A stretch of DNA of 64,000 bases from Flavobacterium sp. (lineage in GTDB: Bacteria; Bacteroidota; Bacteroidia; Flavobacteriales; Flavobacteriaceae), in assembly GCF_024642105.1 (NCBI RefSeq), contig NZ_JAHEBT010000053.1, positions 124,001-188,000 on the forward strand, given 5' to 3'. Position 1 is the first letter of the stretch; the number at the start of each line of letters is the position of its first letter. The position numbers and the translations under genes are program-made. The notes under the pieces are model-generated. The model saw only the letters and a list, made by a program, of their open reading frames with translations, was not told where the DNA came from and did not search any database. Positions 42,336-51,684 of this stretch are shown here, piece after piece.

Positions 42336-43115
42336 ATGAATTTAAATTTCAATATAGACCTTGCCGAAGGCTATAAAAGTAATTCTCAAATTGCAAGAAT
42401 ACTAACAGAAAATTGGGTTAAGGAGAATTCATATTGCCCTTGTTGTGGTGAAAATCCTTTAAATGAATTTGAGAACAATAGGCCTGTTGCTGACTTTTAT
42501 TGCAAAAAGTGTAATGAAGAATTTGAATTAAAAAGTAAAAGCGGCAAATTTTCAAATACAATTAATGACGGAGCCTATTCAACAATGATAGAAAGAATAA
42601 ATTCTAACCAAAACCCTAACTTTTTCTTTTTAACATATTCTAAGAAAATGTCAGTTGAGAACTTCTTAATTATACCTAAGCAGTTTTTTACAACTGAAAT
42701 AATAATTAAAAGAAAACCTCTTTCAGATACTGCTAAAAGAGCTGGATGGATAGGATGTAATATTGACTTGTCTAATGTTGCTGAAGCAGGAAAAGTTTTT
42801 TTGATTAAAGATTCAAAATTAATTGATAAAGAAATTGTAGAAAACTCATTCAAAAAGACTTTATTTTTAAGACAAAAGAGCAATGAGAGTAAGGGATGGA
42901 TATTAGATATAATGAATTGCATAGATTCAATTAATAATGAAAAGTTCACATTAGATGATGTTTATAAATTTGAAGAAAAACTAAAGTTAAAATATCCCAA
43001 TAATAATTTCATTAAGGATAAAATAAGACAGCAATTACAGTTTTTAAGAGATAAAGGAATTATTGAATTTTCAGGTCGAGGTAATTATAAAAAAATATCT
43101 TATGGGAACATTTAA
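42336..43115 (+). CDS. dpnI-like: DpnI-family type IIM endonuclease (cleaves methylated GATC)
   Basis: 259 aa aligning with recalled DpnI throughout: EGYKSNSQIARILTENWV, YCPCCGENPLNEFENNRPVADFYCKKCNEEFELKSKSGKFS, INDGAYSTMIERI, NPNFFFLTYSKK, RAGWIGCNIDLS, C-terminal wHTH DKIRQQLQFLRDKGIIEFSGRGNYKKI. Confidence 0.93.
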   Translation: MNLNFNIDLAEGYKSNSQIARILTENWVKENSYCPCCGENPLNEFENNRPVADFYCKKCNEEFELKSKSGKFSNTINDGAYSTMIERINSNQNPNFFFLTYSKKMSVENFLIIPKQFFTTEIIIKRKPLSDTAKRAGWIGCNIDLSNVAEAGKVFLIKDSKLIDKEIVENSFKKTLFLRQKSNESKGWILDIMNCIDSINNEKFTLDDVYKFEEKLKLKYPNNNFIKDKIRQQLQFLRDKGIIEFSGRGNYKKISYGNI

Positions 43116-43416
43116 AATAGAAGTTCAAGAATTCTTGGCAAGAGTTATTGAAATTGATGCAAAAAACGTTCAAGATGCTTTTGCAAAAGTTCAAAAGCAA
43201 TATAAAAATGAGAAAATCGTATTAGATTATAATGATTTTGTTGATGTTAATTTTATTGATATCAATGGTCAAAGTAAAGAAGACGAAAAAAATATGTTAA
43301 TAAAAGATATTATTGAATATATATATGTTGATGAGCAAAAACATTTTGAAGAATCAAATAATCCTGAAAATCATATTTTTAATAAACTTAAAAAACTAAA
43401 ATTGCTAATTGATTAA
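43102..43416 (+). CDS. dpnD-like: DpnD-like small protein (DpnD/PcfM domain)
   Basis: MGTFKIEVQEFLARVIEIDAKNVQDAFAKVQKQYKNEKIVLDYNDFVDVNF; overlaps end of dpnI-like gene. Confidence 0.75.
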   Translation: MGTFKIEVQEFLARVIEIDAKNVQDAFAKVQKQYKNEKIVLDYNDFVDVNFIDINGQSKEDEKNMLIKDIIEYIYVDEQKHFEESNNPENHIFNKLKKLKLLID

Positions 43417-44136
43417 ATTGTTTCTGTTAATAAAGGTACATGGGACAAATCAGAAGGATTTGATTTTATCAATGACTTTAATCGTACTTGGCTAAAATTA
43501 GTTAGGGATAAATTAAAAGATAATGGTACTATCTGGATAAGTGGTACCTATCATAACATTTTCTCAATCGGTCAATTATTACAAGAATTGGATTTTAAAA
43601 TCTTGAATGTCATCACTTGGGAAAAGAACAATCCACCACCTAATTTTTCTTGTCGCTTCTTTACGCATTCTGCCGAGTTAATTATTTGGGCAAGAAAAAA
43701 AGAAAAGGTGCCGCATTATTACAACTATGAGTTAATGAAACAACTCAACAGTAACAAACAAATGAAAGACGTTTGGAAATTACCTGCTATTGCTAAATGG
43801 GAAAAGTCGTGTGGCAAACACCCCACGCAAAAACCTTTGTCTATTTTGACACGTATTATTTTAGCATCAACAAAACCAGGAGCATGGATATTAGACCCAT
43901 TTGCAGGAAGTTCTACAACTAGTATTGCAGCTAATTTAACTAACAGAAGATTTTTGGGTATTGATATGGAAACCGAGTTTTTAGAAATCAGTAAAAAAAG
44001 AAAACTAGAAATTGAAAATGAAGCTACATCTAATCGCTACAAGCAAAAGATAAATGGTTTCAATGCTACAAATGAGCTAAAACTATTTTTAGAATCTGAA
44101 TTTTTTGAATCGTATAGCAATGAACTCCCATTTTAA
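43417..44136 (+). pseudogene. dpnA-like: 5'-truncated DpnA-like DNA methyltransferase lacking the N-terminal DPPY motif
   Basis: Open frame from 43417: IVSVNKGTWDKSEGFDFINDFNRTWLKLVRDKLKDNGTIWISGTYHNIFSIGQLLQELDFKILNVITWEKNNPPPNFSCRFFTHSAELIIWARK...GKHPTQKPLSILTRIILAST...DPFAGSSTTSIAAN; N-terminal ~50-60 residues of DpnA-type enzymes missing. Confidence 0.85.
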
Positions 44137-44205
44137 AACACTCTATAATAGTTAACTTCGTAAATCATCCTAAAACATAAAATATTAAAATCCCCCTTTT
44201 TAATG

Positions 44206-44213
44206 TACCTTTG
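44206..44213 (+). promoter_or_regulatory. Putative -7 box TACCTTTG for DEAD-box helicase gene
   Basis: TAnnTTTG 16 nt before ATG. Confidence 0.45.
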
Positions 44214-44229
44214 CACAAAATAGCAATTT

Positions 44230-45576
44230 ATGAGCACTTTTGAGCAATTCAATCTCCCTAAATCCGTACAAAAAGCCATTGACGAATTAGGCTTTACTAC
44301 GCCTACTCCAATTCAGGAAAAATCGTTTTCTGTGATTATGTCAGGTCGTGATATGATGGGAATTGCACAAACGGGAACAGGTAAAACCTTTGCTTATCTA
44401 TTGCCGTTGTTAAAACTATACAAGTTTACCAATACCAACACACCAAAAATTGTGATTTTGGTACCTACCCGAGAATTAGTCGTTCAAGTGGTGGAAGAAG
44501 TCGAGAAATTGACCAAATACATGTCGGTTAATACCCTCGGAATTTACGGAGGTGTCAACATCAATACTCAGAAAAAAGCCGTTTACGAAGGTGTTGATAT
44601 TTTAGTAGGAACGCCTGGTAGAACTATGGATTTAGCATTGGATGCCGTAGTTCGTTTTGACGAAACTCAAAAATTAGTCATTGACGAATTTGACGAAATG
44701 CTCAATCTTGGTTTCAGACCTCAATTAACTGCCTTGCTAGCGATGATGAAAACCAAACGTCAAAACATCTTATTTTCAGCCACGATGACTGAGGAAGTAG
44801 ATGCCGTTTTGAATGACTTTTTTGATTACCCAGAAGAAGTGACATTATCTGCCTCAGGAACACCTTTAGAAAAAATTACACAAATCACTTACCAAGTTCC
44901 AAATTTCAATACCAAAGTCAATTTGCTGAAACATTTATTGACTACAGATGAAACGATGAACCGTGTTTTGGTTTTTGTAAACAATAAAAAAATATCGGAT
45001 CTACTTTTTGAAAGTATTGAAGAAGCGTTTGAAGGACAGTTTGGAGTAATTCACTCCAACAAGTCACAAAACTACCGTTTGAATACGATGGCAGAGTTTC
45101 AAGAAGGCAATTTACGCGGATTAATTACGACTGATATTATGGCGAGAGGTTTGGATATTTCCAATATTACGCACGTCATCAACTTCGAAATGCCAGAACT
45201 ACCTGAATTGTACATGCACCGTATTGGACGTACCGGTCGCGCGGATTCCGAAGGAACTTCTATTAGTTTTGTAGCACCTCGCGAAGAGGAATCATTCATA
45301 GAAGTTGAAGTATTAATGAATACTGAACTGGAAATCACTCCTTTCCCGGAAGAAGTTGAAGTTTCAACCAAATTAATTGGCCCTGAAAAAGACCGCCAAC
45401 CGGTGAAATTTTTAATGAAAAAAGTCAAATTAGAAGGAGAAGGTGCTTTTCATGAAAAAGCCAAAAAGAATACCAAAATCAACCTAGGTGGACCTTCTAA
45501 AACCAAGAAGAAAACACACGGTTCTGTCAATAGAAACATGCTCAAAACCAGAGCACAGAAAAAGAAGAAAAAATAA
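44230..45576 (+). CDS. DEAD/DEAH-box RNA helicase
   Basis: AQTGTGKTFAYLLPLL, PTRELVVQV, DEFDEML (variant DEAD box), SATM, HRIGRTGRAD. Confidence 0.94.
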   Translation: MSTFEQFNLPKSVQKAIDELGFTTPTPIQEKSFSVIMSGRDMMGIAQTGTGKTFAYLLPLLKLYKFTNTNTPKIVILVPTRELVVQVVEEVEKLTKYMSVNTLGIYGGVNINTQKKAVYEGVDILVGTPGRTMDLALDAVVRFDETQKLVIDEFDEMLNLGFRPQLTALLAMMKTKRQNILFSATMTEEVDAVLNDFFDYPEEVTLSASGTPLEKITQITYQVPNFNTKVNLLKHLLTTDETMNRVLVFVNNKKISDLLFESIEEAFEGQFGVIHSNKSQNYRLNTMAEFQEGNLRGLITTDIMARGLDISNITHVINFEMPELPELYMHRIGRTGRADSEGTSISFVAPREEESFIEVEVLMNTELEITPFPEEVEVSTKLIGPEKDRQPVKFLMKKVKLEGEGAFHEKAKKNTKINLGGPSKTKKKTHGSVNRNMLKTRAQKKKKK

Positions 45577-45615
45577 TAGTATCTTATTTACTCTTTTCGT
45601 AAATCGTATCTACTA

Positions 45616-46719
45616 TTATTTTCCAAATACCAAGCAGACTGGCGAGCATAATTCAAGTCTTTTTCCTGTATCGGTAATAGCTCCTGAAACGGCATCTCTT
45701 TTAAAAACAACAATATCATTTGAGTATTGATGGGCTACTAAAAGAAACTTCCCTGTTGGGTCAATAGCAAAATTACGAGGTCCTTTCCCTAAAGAAGAAA
45801 CCACTGATTGTGGAACTAACTGACCGTTTTTTAAGATTTTGAAAACAGAAATGGTATTGGCTTCTCCTCTATTCGAAGCGTACAAAAATTTTCCATCAGG
45901 TGAAATATGAATATCGGCTCCTGTAAAATTACCTTTAAAGTCTTTCGCTAAAATAGTGGTCTCTTGGATTATATTCAATTTCCCATTGGCAAAATTAAAA
46001 ACCGACAAAGCGCCATTTAATTCTTGCAGCACATACACCCTTTTTCCGTCTTTGCTAAAAGTCAAATGACGTGGCCCACTTCCTGCTTGTAATGAAATGG
46101 CACTTTTCAATTTCAAGACTTCAGTAGCTGCATAAGGATGGTATTCGTACAAATAAACCGTATCCGTTCCTAAATCAGTACTTAGCACGTATTTTTTATC
46201 TGGCGAAAAATACACTATGTGTACGTGTGCGCTTTCTTGGCGAGGGTGAATTCCTTTTCCTTTGTGCTGTACCACTTGTTTAATGGCAGACAAACTACCA
46301 TTCGATTTTTTGCCAAAAACAGCAATATTTCCTCCCGAATAATTGGCTACAATCACATTCGTATCATCATTGATAATATAACATGGGTCAGCACCTTGTG
46401 CCTTTTGCTGATTCAAATTAGTTAATTTCCCACTAGCCGCATCAAATTGAAACGAGCTTATCGTACTTTCAACTCCATTTTCATTAACCGAATAAACTCT
46501 TTTTTGGTCTTTAGAAAGTGACAAATAGCTTGGATTAATCACTTTTTCAGTCGCATTTTTGAATACAAAATCACCCGTATTGGTATCAAAATCGTACACA
46601 TAAATTCCTTTACTGTCACAACTTTTAGTATAAGTACCTATTAATAAAGGTAGTTTTTTGGTTTGGGCTTGTGCCAGAGAAATAAGAACTACTAAAAGAA
46701 GTGTGATACTGTTTTTCAT
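45616..46719 (-). CDS. Secreted lactonase-family beta-propeller protein
   Basis: MKNSITLLLVVLISLAQAQTKKLPLLIGTYTKSCDSKGIYVYDFD; GSGPRHLTFSKDGKRVYVLQEL. Confidence 0.88.
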   Translation of the reverse strand: MKNSITLLLVVLISLAQAQTKKLPLLIGTYTKSCDSKGIYVYDFDTNTGDFVFKNATEKVINPSYLSLSKDQKRVYSVNENGVESTISSFQFDAASGKLTNLNQQKAQGADPCYIINDDTNVIVANYSGGNIAVFGKKSNGSLSAIKQVVQHKGKGIHPRQESAHVHIVYFSPDKKYVLSTDLGTDTVYLYEYHPYAATEVLKLKSAISLQAGSGPRHLTFSKDGKRVYVLQELNGALSVFNFANGKLNIIQETTILAKDFKGNFTGADIHISPDGKFLYASNRGEANTISVFKILKNGQLVPQSVVSSLGKGPRNFAIDPTGKFLLVAHQYSNDIVVFKRDAVSGAITDTGKRLELCSPVCLVFGK

Positions 46720-46848
46720 TTTAAATACAATTGAAAAGCTAAAGTACACAATAATTGAAACTAATATAGATTAAATAGTAGTATTTCAAACGGCTAACTA
46801 ATTTCAAATTTGTAATTTTGAATCCTACGCTATTTAAATCAAAAGCCG

Positions 46849-48777
46849 ATGCAATTCAAACATCCCGAGATTCTGTACTTTCTTTTTCTTTTGGCAGTAC
46901 CTATTTTGGTTCATTTGTTTCAATTGCGCCGTTTTAAAACAGCCTATTTTACCAATGTTCGCTTTCTAAAAGCACTCACCATTCAAAGCAGAAAAAGTTC
47001 ACAAATCAAAAAATGGTTATTGCTAGCCACCCGATTATTGCTTCTAACCGCTTTGGTTTTGGCTTTTGCCCAACCTTTTTTAGCTACCAAAGAAAAGTCG
47101 AACTCGCAAAAGGAGTTGTATATCATCCTTGACAATTCGTACAGCATGCAGGCCAAAGGCAAGAAAGGCGAATTACTACAACGCGCTATTCAAGAACTAT
47201 TAGAAACGACGCCCGAGACCATTCATTTTTCTTTGTTGACCAATACCGAAGCTTTTTGGAACACCGATATAAAGTCCATCCAAAAAGAACTTCAAAATCT
47301 ACAATACAGCGCAACACCTTTCGAATTAGATCCAATTTTAAATCAAATACAAGCTCATCCGTCATTGTATCAAAAAGAAATTGTAGTCATCTCTGATGCT
47401 ATCGGTTTAGAATCAAAACAGCTTACAACAATAGCTAAAACGGATGCTATTTCATTTATTATTCCAAAAGCAGAACAGCAAAACAATGTATCCATCGATA
47501 GCGTCTTCATTCGTCAGACATTAGACAATTTTTACGAAATTGGCATCCAAGTCAGCAATTATGGAGAAAATAACCAACCCATTTCAATGGGACTATACAA
47601 CCAAAACAAGTTGGTTGCCAAGACAATGGTTTCCTTAAAAAAGCAAAAACAAGTCATTCCATTTACTATTCCTAAAAAAGCATTTCATGGCTCTGTTTCT
47701 CTTGTTGATAACGGATTGACTTTTGACAATACCTATTATTTTAGCATTGGCGAAAGCCAAAAAACCAAAGTAATAAGCATTGGAGAAGTTGCAAAAAGTT
47801 CGTTTTTATCCCGAATTTACACCAACGATGAATTTGAATACCAAAACAGCACGTTGGCGCAATTGGATTATAACCTTATAGAAAACCAAGACGCCATCGT
47901 TTTGAACGAAGTTGAAGAGATTCCACAAGCGCTACAAACCACTTTACACTCATTTGTTGAAAAAGGAGGCAATCTCATTCTGATTCCTTCGGCAAAGTCA
48001 TCGATTTCTAACCTCAATTCTCTGGTTCAAAAGACAGGAAATACAGTATTTAAATCGGCCAATACTACCGAAAAATTGATTACCAAAATCCATTTCAATC
48101 ATCCTATTTTCAGGAACGTTTTTGAAAATCAAATTTCGAATTTTCAGTACCCAAAAACCAAAACATCCTTTACTATTACAAGCACTAGTCCTGCTGTTTT
48201 ATCGTATCAAGATGAAAGTCCATTTTTAGTTTCTTCCAATACAGGAGCGGGTAATGTGTCTATTTTTTCTGCTGCATTGAATATGGAAAATTCCAATTTC
48301 CAACAATCGCCTCTGATTGTACCAGTATTGTACCAATTGTCACAAAGCCAAGAAAAAAATGGTGTTACTGCACGAACAATTGGCAATACCGATTCGTATT
48401 TTGTCACAACCAATTTAGACAAAGAAGGGGTCTTAACCGTTAAAAACGAAACGGAACAATTCATTCCAATGCAACAAATTTTGAATGCCAAAGTCAAAAT
48501 GGAGTTTGGAGAACATCCAAAACAAGCTGGAAATTTTGCAGTTTTCAATACCAAAAAATGGATTCAAAATATCAGTTTTAATTATAACCGAAGCGAAAGT
48601 GACTTATTTCAAAACAACGAAAAACTACTTTCTAACACGAATCAGATAGACTCTATGGCAACTGTCTTCGAACGCATTCAAAGCGAAAACAACGATAGCC
48701 AAATATGGAAATGGTTTCTTATATTTGCACTGTTATTACTGGTAACAGAAATGGCTATTATTCGATTCATGAAGTAA
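46849..48777 (+). CDS. BatA-domain membrane protein with vWA-like region
   Basis: MQFKHPEILYFLFLLAVPILVHLFQLRRFKTAYFTNVRFLKAL; DNSYSMQAKGKKGE. Confidence 0.87.
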   Translation: MQFKHPEILYFLFLLAVPILVHLFQLRRFKTAYFTNVRFLKALTIQSRKSSQIKKWLLLATRLLLLTALVLAFAQPFLATKEKSNSQKELYIILDNSYSMQAKGKKGELLQRAIQELLETTPETIHFSLLTNTEAFWNTDIKSIQKELQNLQYSATPFELDPILNQIQAHPSLYQKEIVVISDAIGLESKQLTTIAKTDAISFIIPKAEQQNNVSIDSVFIRQTLDNFYEIGIQVSNYGENNQPISMGLYNQNKLVAKTMVSLKKQKQVIPFTIPKKAFHGSVSLVDNGLTFDNTYYFSIGESQKTKVISIGEVAKSSFLSRIYTNDEFEYQNSTLAQLDYNLIENQDAIVLNEVEEIPQALQTTLHSFVEKGGNLILIPSAKSSISNLNSLVQKTGNTVFKSANTTEKLITKIHFNHPIFRNVFENQISNFQYPKTKTSFTITSTSPAVLSYQDESPFLVSSNTGAGNVSIFSAALNMENSNFQQSPLIVPVLYQLSQSQEKNGVTARTIGNTDSYFVTTNLDKEGVLTVKNETEQFIPMQQILNAKVKMEFGEHPKQAGNFAVFNTKKWIQNISFNYNRSESDLFQNNEKLLSNTNQIDSMATVFERIQSENNDSQIWKWFLIFALLLLVTEMAIIRFMK

Positions 48778-48919
48778 AATAGAATACAAATTATAATTTT
48801 TCAATCAAATAAAAATTAAAAATTTATACTAAATAATTACTTTCAATAAAATTCAGTAAAACACTGGTTTAGAATTTAATAAATACACGATTTTACACAT
48901 TACAAAATCAAGAAAAAAC

Positions 48920-50176
48920 ATGAAAACAATCATCCGAAGCGCAAAAATTATCGACTCTAAAAGTCCTTTTCACAACAAGACCGTAGATATATTAATTGCT
49001 GATGGTTGGATCACCAAAATAGGAAATGCATTAGCTAATCCGGAAAATTACCAAGAAATACAATACGATAATTTACACGTTTCACCAGGTTGGTTCGACA
49101 GTAGTGTCTCGTTTGGTGAACCCGGTTTTGAAGATCGAGAAACTATCGAGAACGGATTACAAGTAGCTGCAAAAAGTGGGTTCACTGGAATTGCCTTACA
49201 ACCCAACTCGTTCCCAATTATCGATAATCAATCCCAAGTGCATTTTGTAAAAAGTAAAGCCCAAGGTGCAGCAACCGAATTATTCCCTATTGGTGCCTTA
49301 ACCAAAGGAAGCGAAGGAAAAGATATGGCCGAATTATTCGATATGAAAAATGCAGGAGCTATTGCTTTTGGAGATTACAATCGAAGTTTGGACAATGCCA
49401 ATTTGTTAAAAATCGCATTACAATACACACAAGATTTTGACGGCTTAGTGATAGCCTTCTCGCAAGATGAAAAAATCAAAGGAAATGGAGTCGCTAACGA
49501 AGGAATCGTTTCAACACGATTAGGACTTAAAGGAATTCCTAATTTAGCCGAAGAATTACAAGTCGCTAGAAACTTATTTTTACTCGAATATACGGGAGGA
49601 AAATTACACATTCCAACTATCTCAACTGCAAAATCAGTTGCTTTAATCCAAGAAGCCAAAGCCAAAGGTTTACAAGTAAGTTGTAGCGTCGCGGTACATC
49701 ATTTGGTTTTAACCGACAAAAAACTAGAAGAGTTTGACACTCGTTCCAAATTAAGTCCGCCATTGCGTACAGAAACCGATCGATTGGCTTTGATAGAAGG
49801 TGTTAAAAACGGTACTATTGATATCATTACTTCGGACCACAACCCTATTGATATTGAACATAAAAAAATGGATTTTGACACAGCTAAAGGCGGCACCATT
49901 GGTTTGGAAAGTGCTTTTGGAGCGTTAATGACTGTACTGCCTGTCGAAATTATAGTTGAAAAACTAACTTTTGGTAGAATTATTTTTGGGTTAGTAACTC
50001 CTTCCATAACTGAAGGTGCTAAAGCCAACTTAAGCTTATTCAACCCTGAAGGAAAAAGTACTTTTACTACCGAAGCCATCCGTTCAAAATCGAAAAACTC
50101 GGCCTTTATTGGTACCGAAATCAAAGGAAAAGTATATGGAATTGCGAATCAAGACCAACTGATTCTAAACCACTAA
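48920..50176 (+). CDS. Dihydroorotase (class I, multifunctional-complex type)
   Basis: 418 aa; HVSPGWFDSSVSFGEPGFEDRETIENG, TSDHNPIDIEHK. Confidence 0.88.
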   Translation: MKTIIRSAKIIDSKSPFHNKTVDILIADGWITKIGNALANPENYQEIQYDNLHVSPGWFDSSVSFGEPGFEDRETIENGLQVAAKSGFTGIALQPNSFPIIDNQSQVHFVKSKAQGAATELFPIGALTKGSEGKDMAELFDMKNAGAIAFGDYNRSLDNANLLKIALQYTQDFDGLVIAFSQDEKIKGNGVANEGIVSTRLGLKGIPNLAEELQVARNLFLLEYTGGKLHIPTISTAKSVALIQEAKAKGLQVSCSVAVHHLVLTDKKLEEFDTRSKLSPPLRTETDRLALIEGVKNGTIDIITSDHNPIDIEHKKMDFDTAKGGTIGLESAFGALMTVLPVEIIVEKLTFGRIIFGLVTPSITEGAKANLSLFNPEGKSTFTTEAIRSKSKNSAFIGTEIKGKVYGIANQDQLILNH

Positions 50177-50179
50177 ATC

Positions 50180-50509
50180 ATGAACAAAGAAACGATTGAA
50201 GCCGGAAAAGCAACCGCCATCACCAGTTATATTTTAGGAATTGGCGTATTCATTGCAATGTCTATGAATGCTGAAAGTAAAAATCCGTTTGCCACTTTTC
50301 ATATCCGTCAAGGATTAGGATTGACTTTGACTTTCATTTCTTTAGGCTTAATCATTAGCAATTTTGACAGTTTATTGATTTCATTTCCTATGTGGATTTT
50401 TATTTCCGTTTTATGGGGGTATGGTATTTTTACTGCCATTAAAGGCGAAATCAAACCCATGCCACTATTAGGAACCTATTTCCAGAAATGGTTATCCAAT
50501 ATTTCTTAA
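50180..50509 (+). CDS. DUF4870-like membrane protein
   Basis: 109 aa, TM segments, NPFATFHIRQGLGLT. Confidence 0.65.
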   Translation: MNKETIEAGKATAITSYILGIGVFIAMSMNAESKNPFATFHIRQGLGLTLTFISLGLIISNFDSLLISFPMWIFISVLWGYGIFTAIKGEIKPMPLLGTYFQKWLSNIS

Positions 50510-50513
50510 CACC

Positions 50514-51164
50514 ATGAATTTATCTTTAGAATACCTCATCAGAGAACCCAAAATAAAAATGGATTCGAATCCGCTGTTGCTTTTATTGCACGGATACGGT
50601 AGCAATGAAGCTGATTTATTTTCTTTTGCTTCTGAACTTCCTGAAAACTACTATGTTATTTCAGCACGTGCGCCTTACGATTTACAGTACGGAAGCTATG
50701 CATGGTATGCTATCAATTTTGATGCCGACGAAAATAAATTCTCTGACCACGAACAAGCTAAAGTTTCCAGAAATTTGATTAGTACATTTATCGATGAACT
50801 ACTTGAGAATTATCCTATTGATGCTACAAACATTACGCTAATTGGTTTTAGCCAAGGAGCCATTTTAAGTTATGCAGTAGCGCTTTCTGACCCTCAAAAA
50901 ATTAAAAATGTAATTGGGTTAAGCGGTTATGTAAGTGAGCCTATTCTAAAAGCAGGTTTCGAAAATAACGACTTTTCTACCTTGGGCATTTTTGCTTCCC
51001 ACGGAACTGTAGACCAAGTTATTCCTGTGGAATGGGCAAGAAAATCAGATGCATTTTTAACTCAATTAGGCATTGCTCACACCTATAAAGAATACCCAAT
51101 CGGGCATGGAATTTCGCCTCAAGTGTTTTTTGATTTTAAGAATTGGCTTCAAGCCCACTCGTAA
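50514..51164 (+). CDS. Alpha/beta hydrolase (phospholipase/carboxylesterase type)
   Basis: LLLLHGYGSNEADL, GFSQGAILSYA, HGTVDQVIP, IGHGIS. Confidence 0.9.
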   Translation: MNLSLEYLIREPKIKMDSNPLLLLLHGYGSNEADLFSFASELPENYYVISARAPYDLQYGSYAWYAINFDADENKFSDHEQAKVSRNLISTFIDELLENYPIDATNITLIGFSQGAILSYAVALSDPQKIKNVIGLSGYVSEPILKAGFENNDFSTLGIFASHGTVDQVIPVEWARKSDAFLTQLGIAHTYKEYPIGHGISPQVFFDFKNWLQAHS

Positions 51165-51175
51165 AAAAACTCCTT

Positions 51176-51676
51176 TTATTTTTGGTATAAAAGCGACTGA
51201 TTCACTTCAAAAGAGATGGTTTCATCCTCATTTACGAAGTATTTCAATAGTACTTCACCCCAAATTTCGCCATCACTAAAATCGGCGATAATCCATCGGT
51301 GATTCAGTATTTTTACTTTATTAATAATGAATTTATTTGCGCCTATTTGGTCTTGACCTGTATACGGATTCCCTTTTGGATTGGAATTATAATCCAATAA
51401 TTTTTCAGTCACTACCGGAATCAATTTCTCATACTGAATCGTCTTTTGCGTACTTTGGTTATCAAAATAGTTCTGTGCATTTTCATTTTTGGCCAAAGAA
51501 AAATAATTGGCATCAGCCAATTGATTCGAAACCAAAGTCAAACTATCCCTCAATTTGGATATTTTCTTTTCGGAACGCTGTTGCTCAAATTTCACTTCAC
51601 TGCTCAAAAACACATAGGTAAACAAGGTAGTCAAGGCAAAAAGTATCGTTAAATAAAGTAGTAAGGAACGTTTCAT
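51176..51676 (-). CDS. Conserved membrane-anchored hypothetical protein
   Basis: 166 aa, N-terminal TM and coiled segment. Confidence 0.6.
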   Translation of the reverse strand: MKRSLLLYLTILFALTTLFTYVFLSSEVKFEQQRSEKKISKLRDSLTLVSNQLADANYFSLAKNENAQNYFDNQSTQKTIQYEKLIPVVTEKLLDYNSNPKGNPYTGQDQIGANKFIINKVKILNHRWIIADFSDGEIWGEVLLKYFVNEDETISFEVNQSLLYQK

Positions 51677-51684
51677 AAGGAAAA

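Noticed and set aside
43588-44136. Treating the 182-aa DpnA-like ORF as a complete methyltransferase
   Set aside because: Homology continues in frame upstream to 43417 and the DPPY-containing N-terminus is missing, so it is better described as a truncated remnant.
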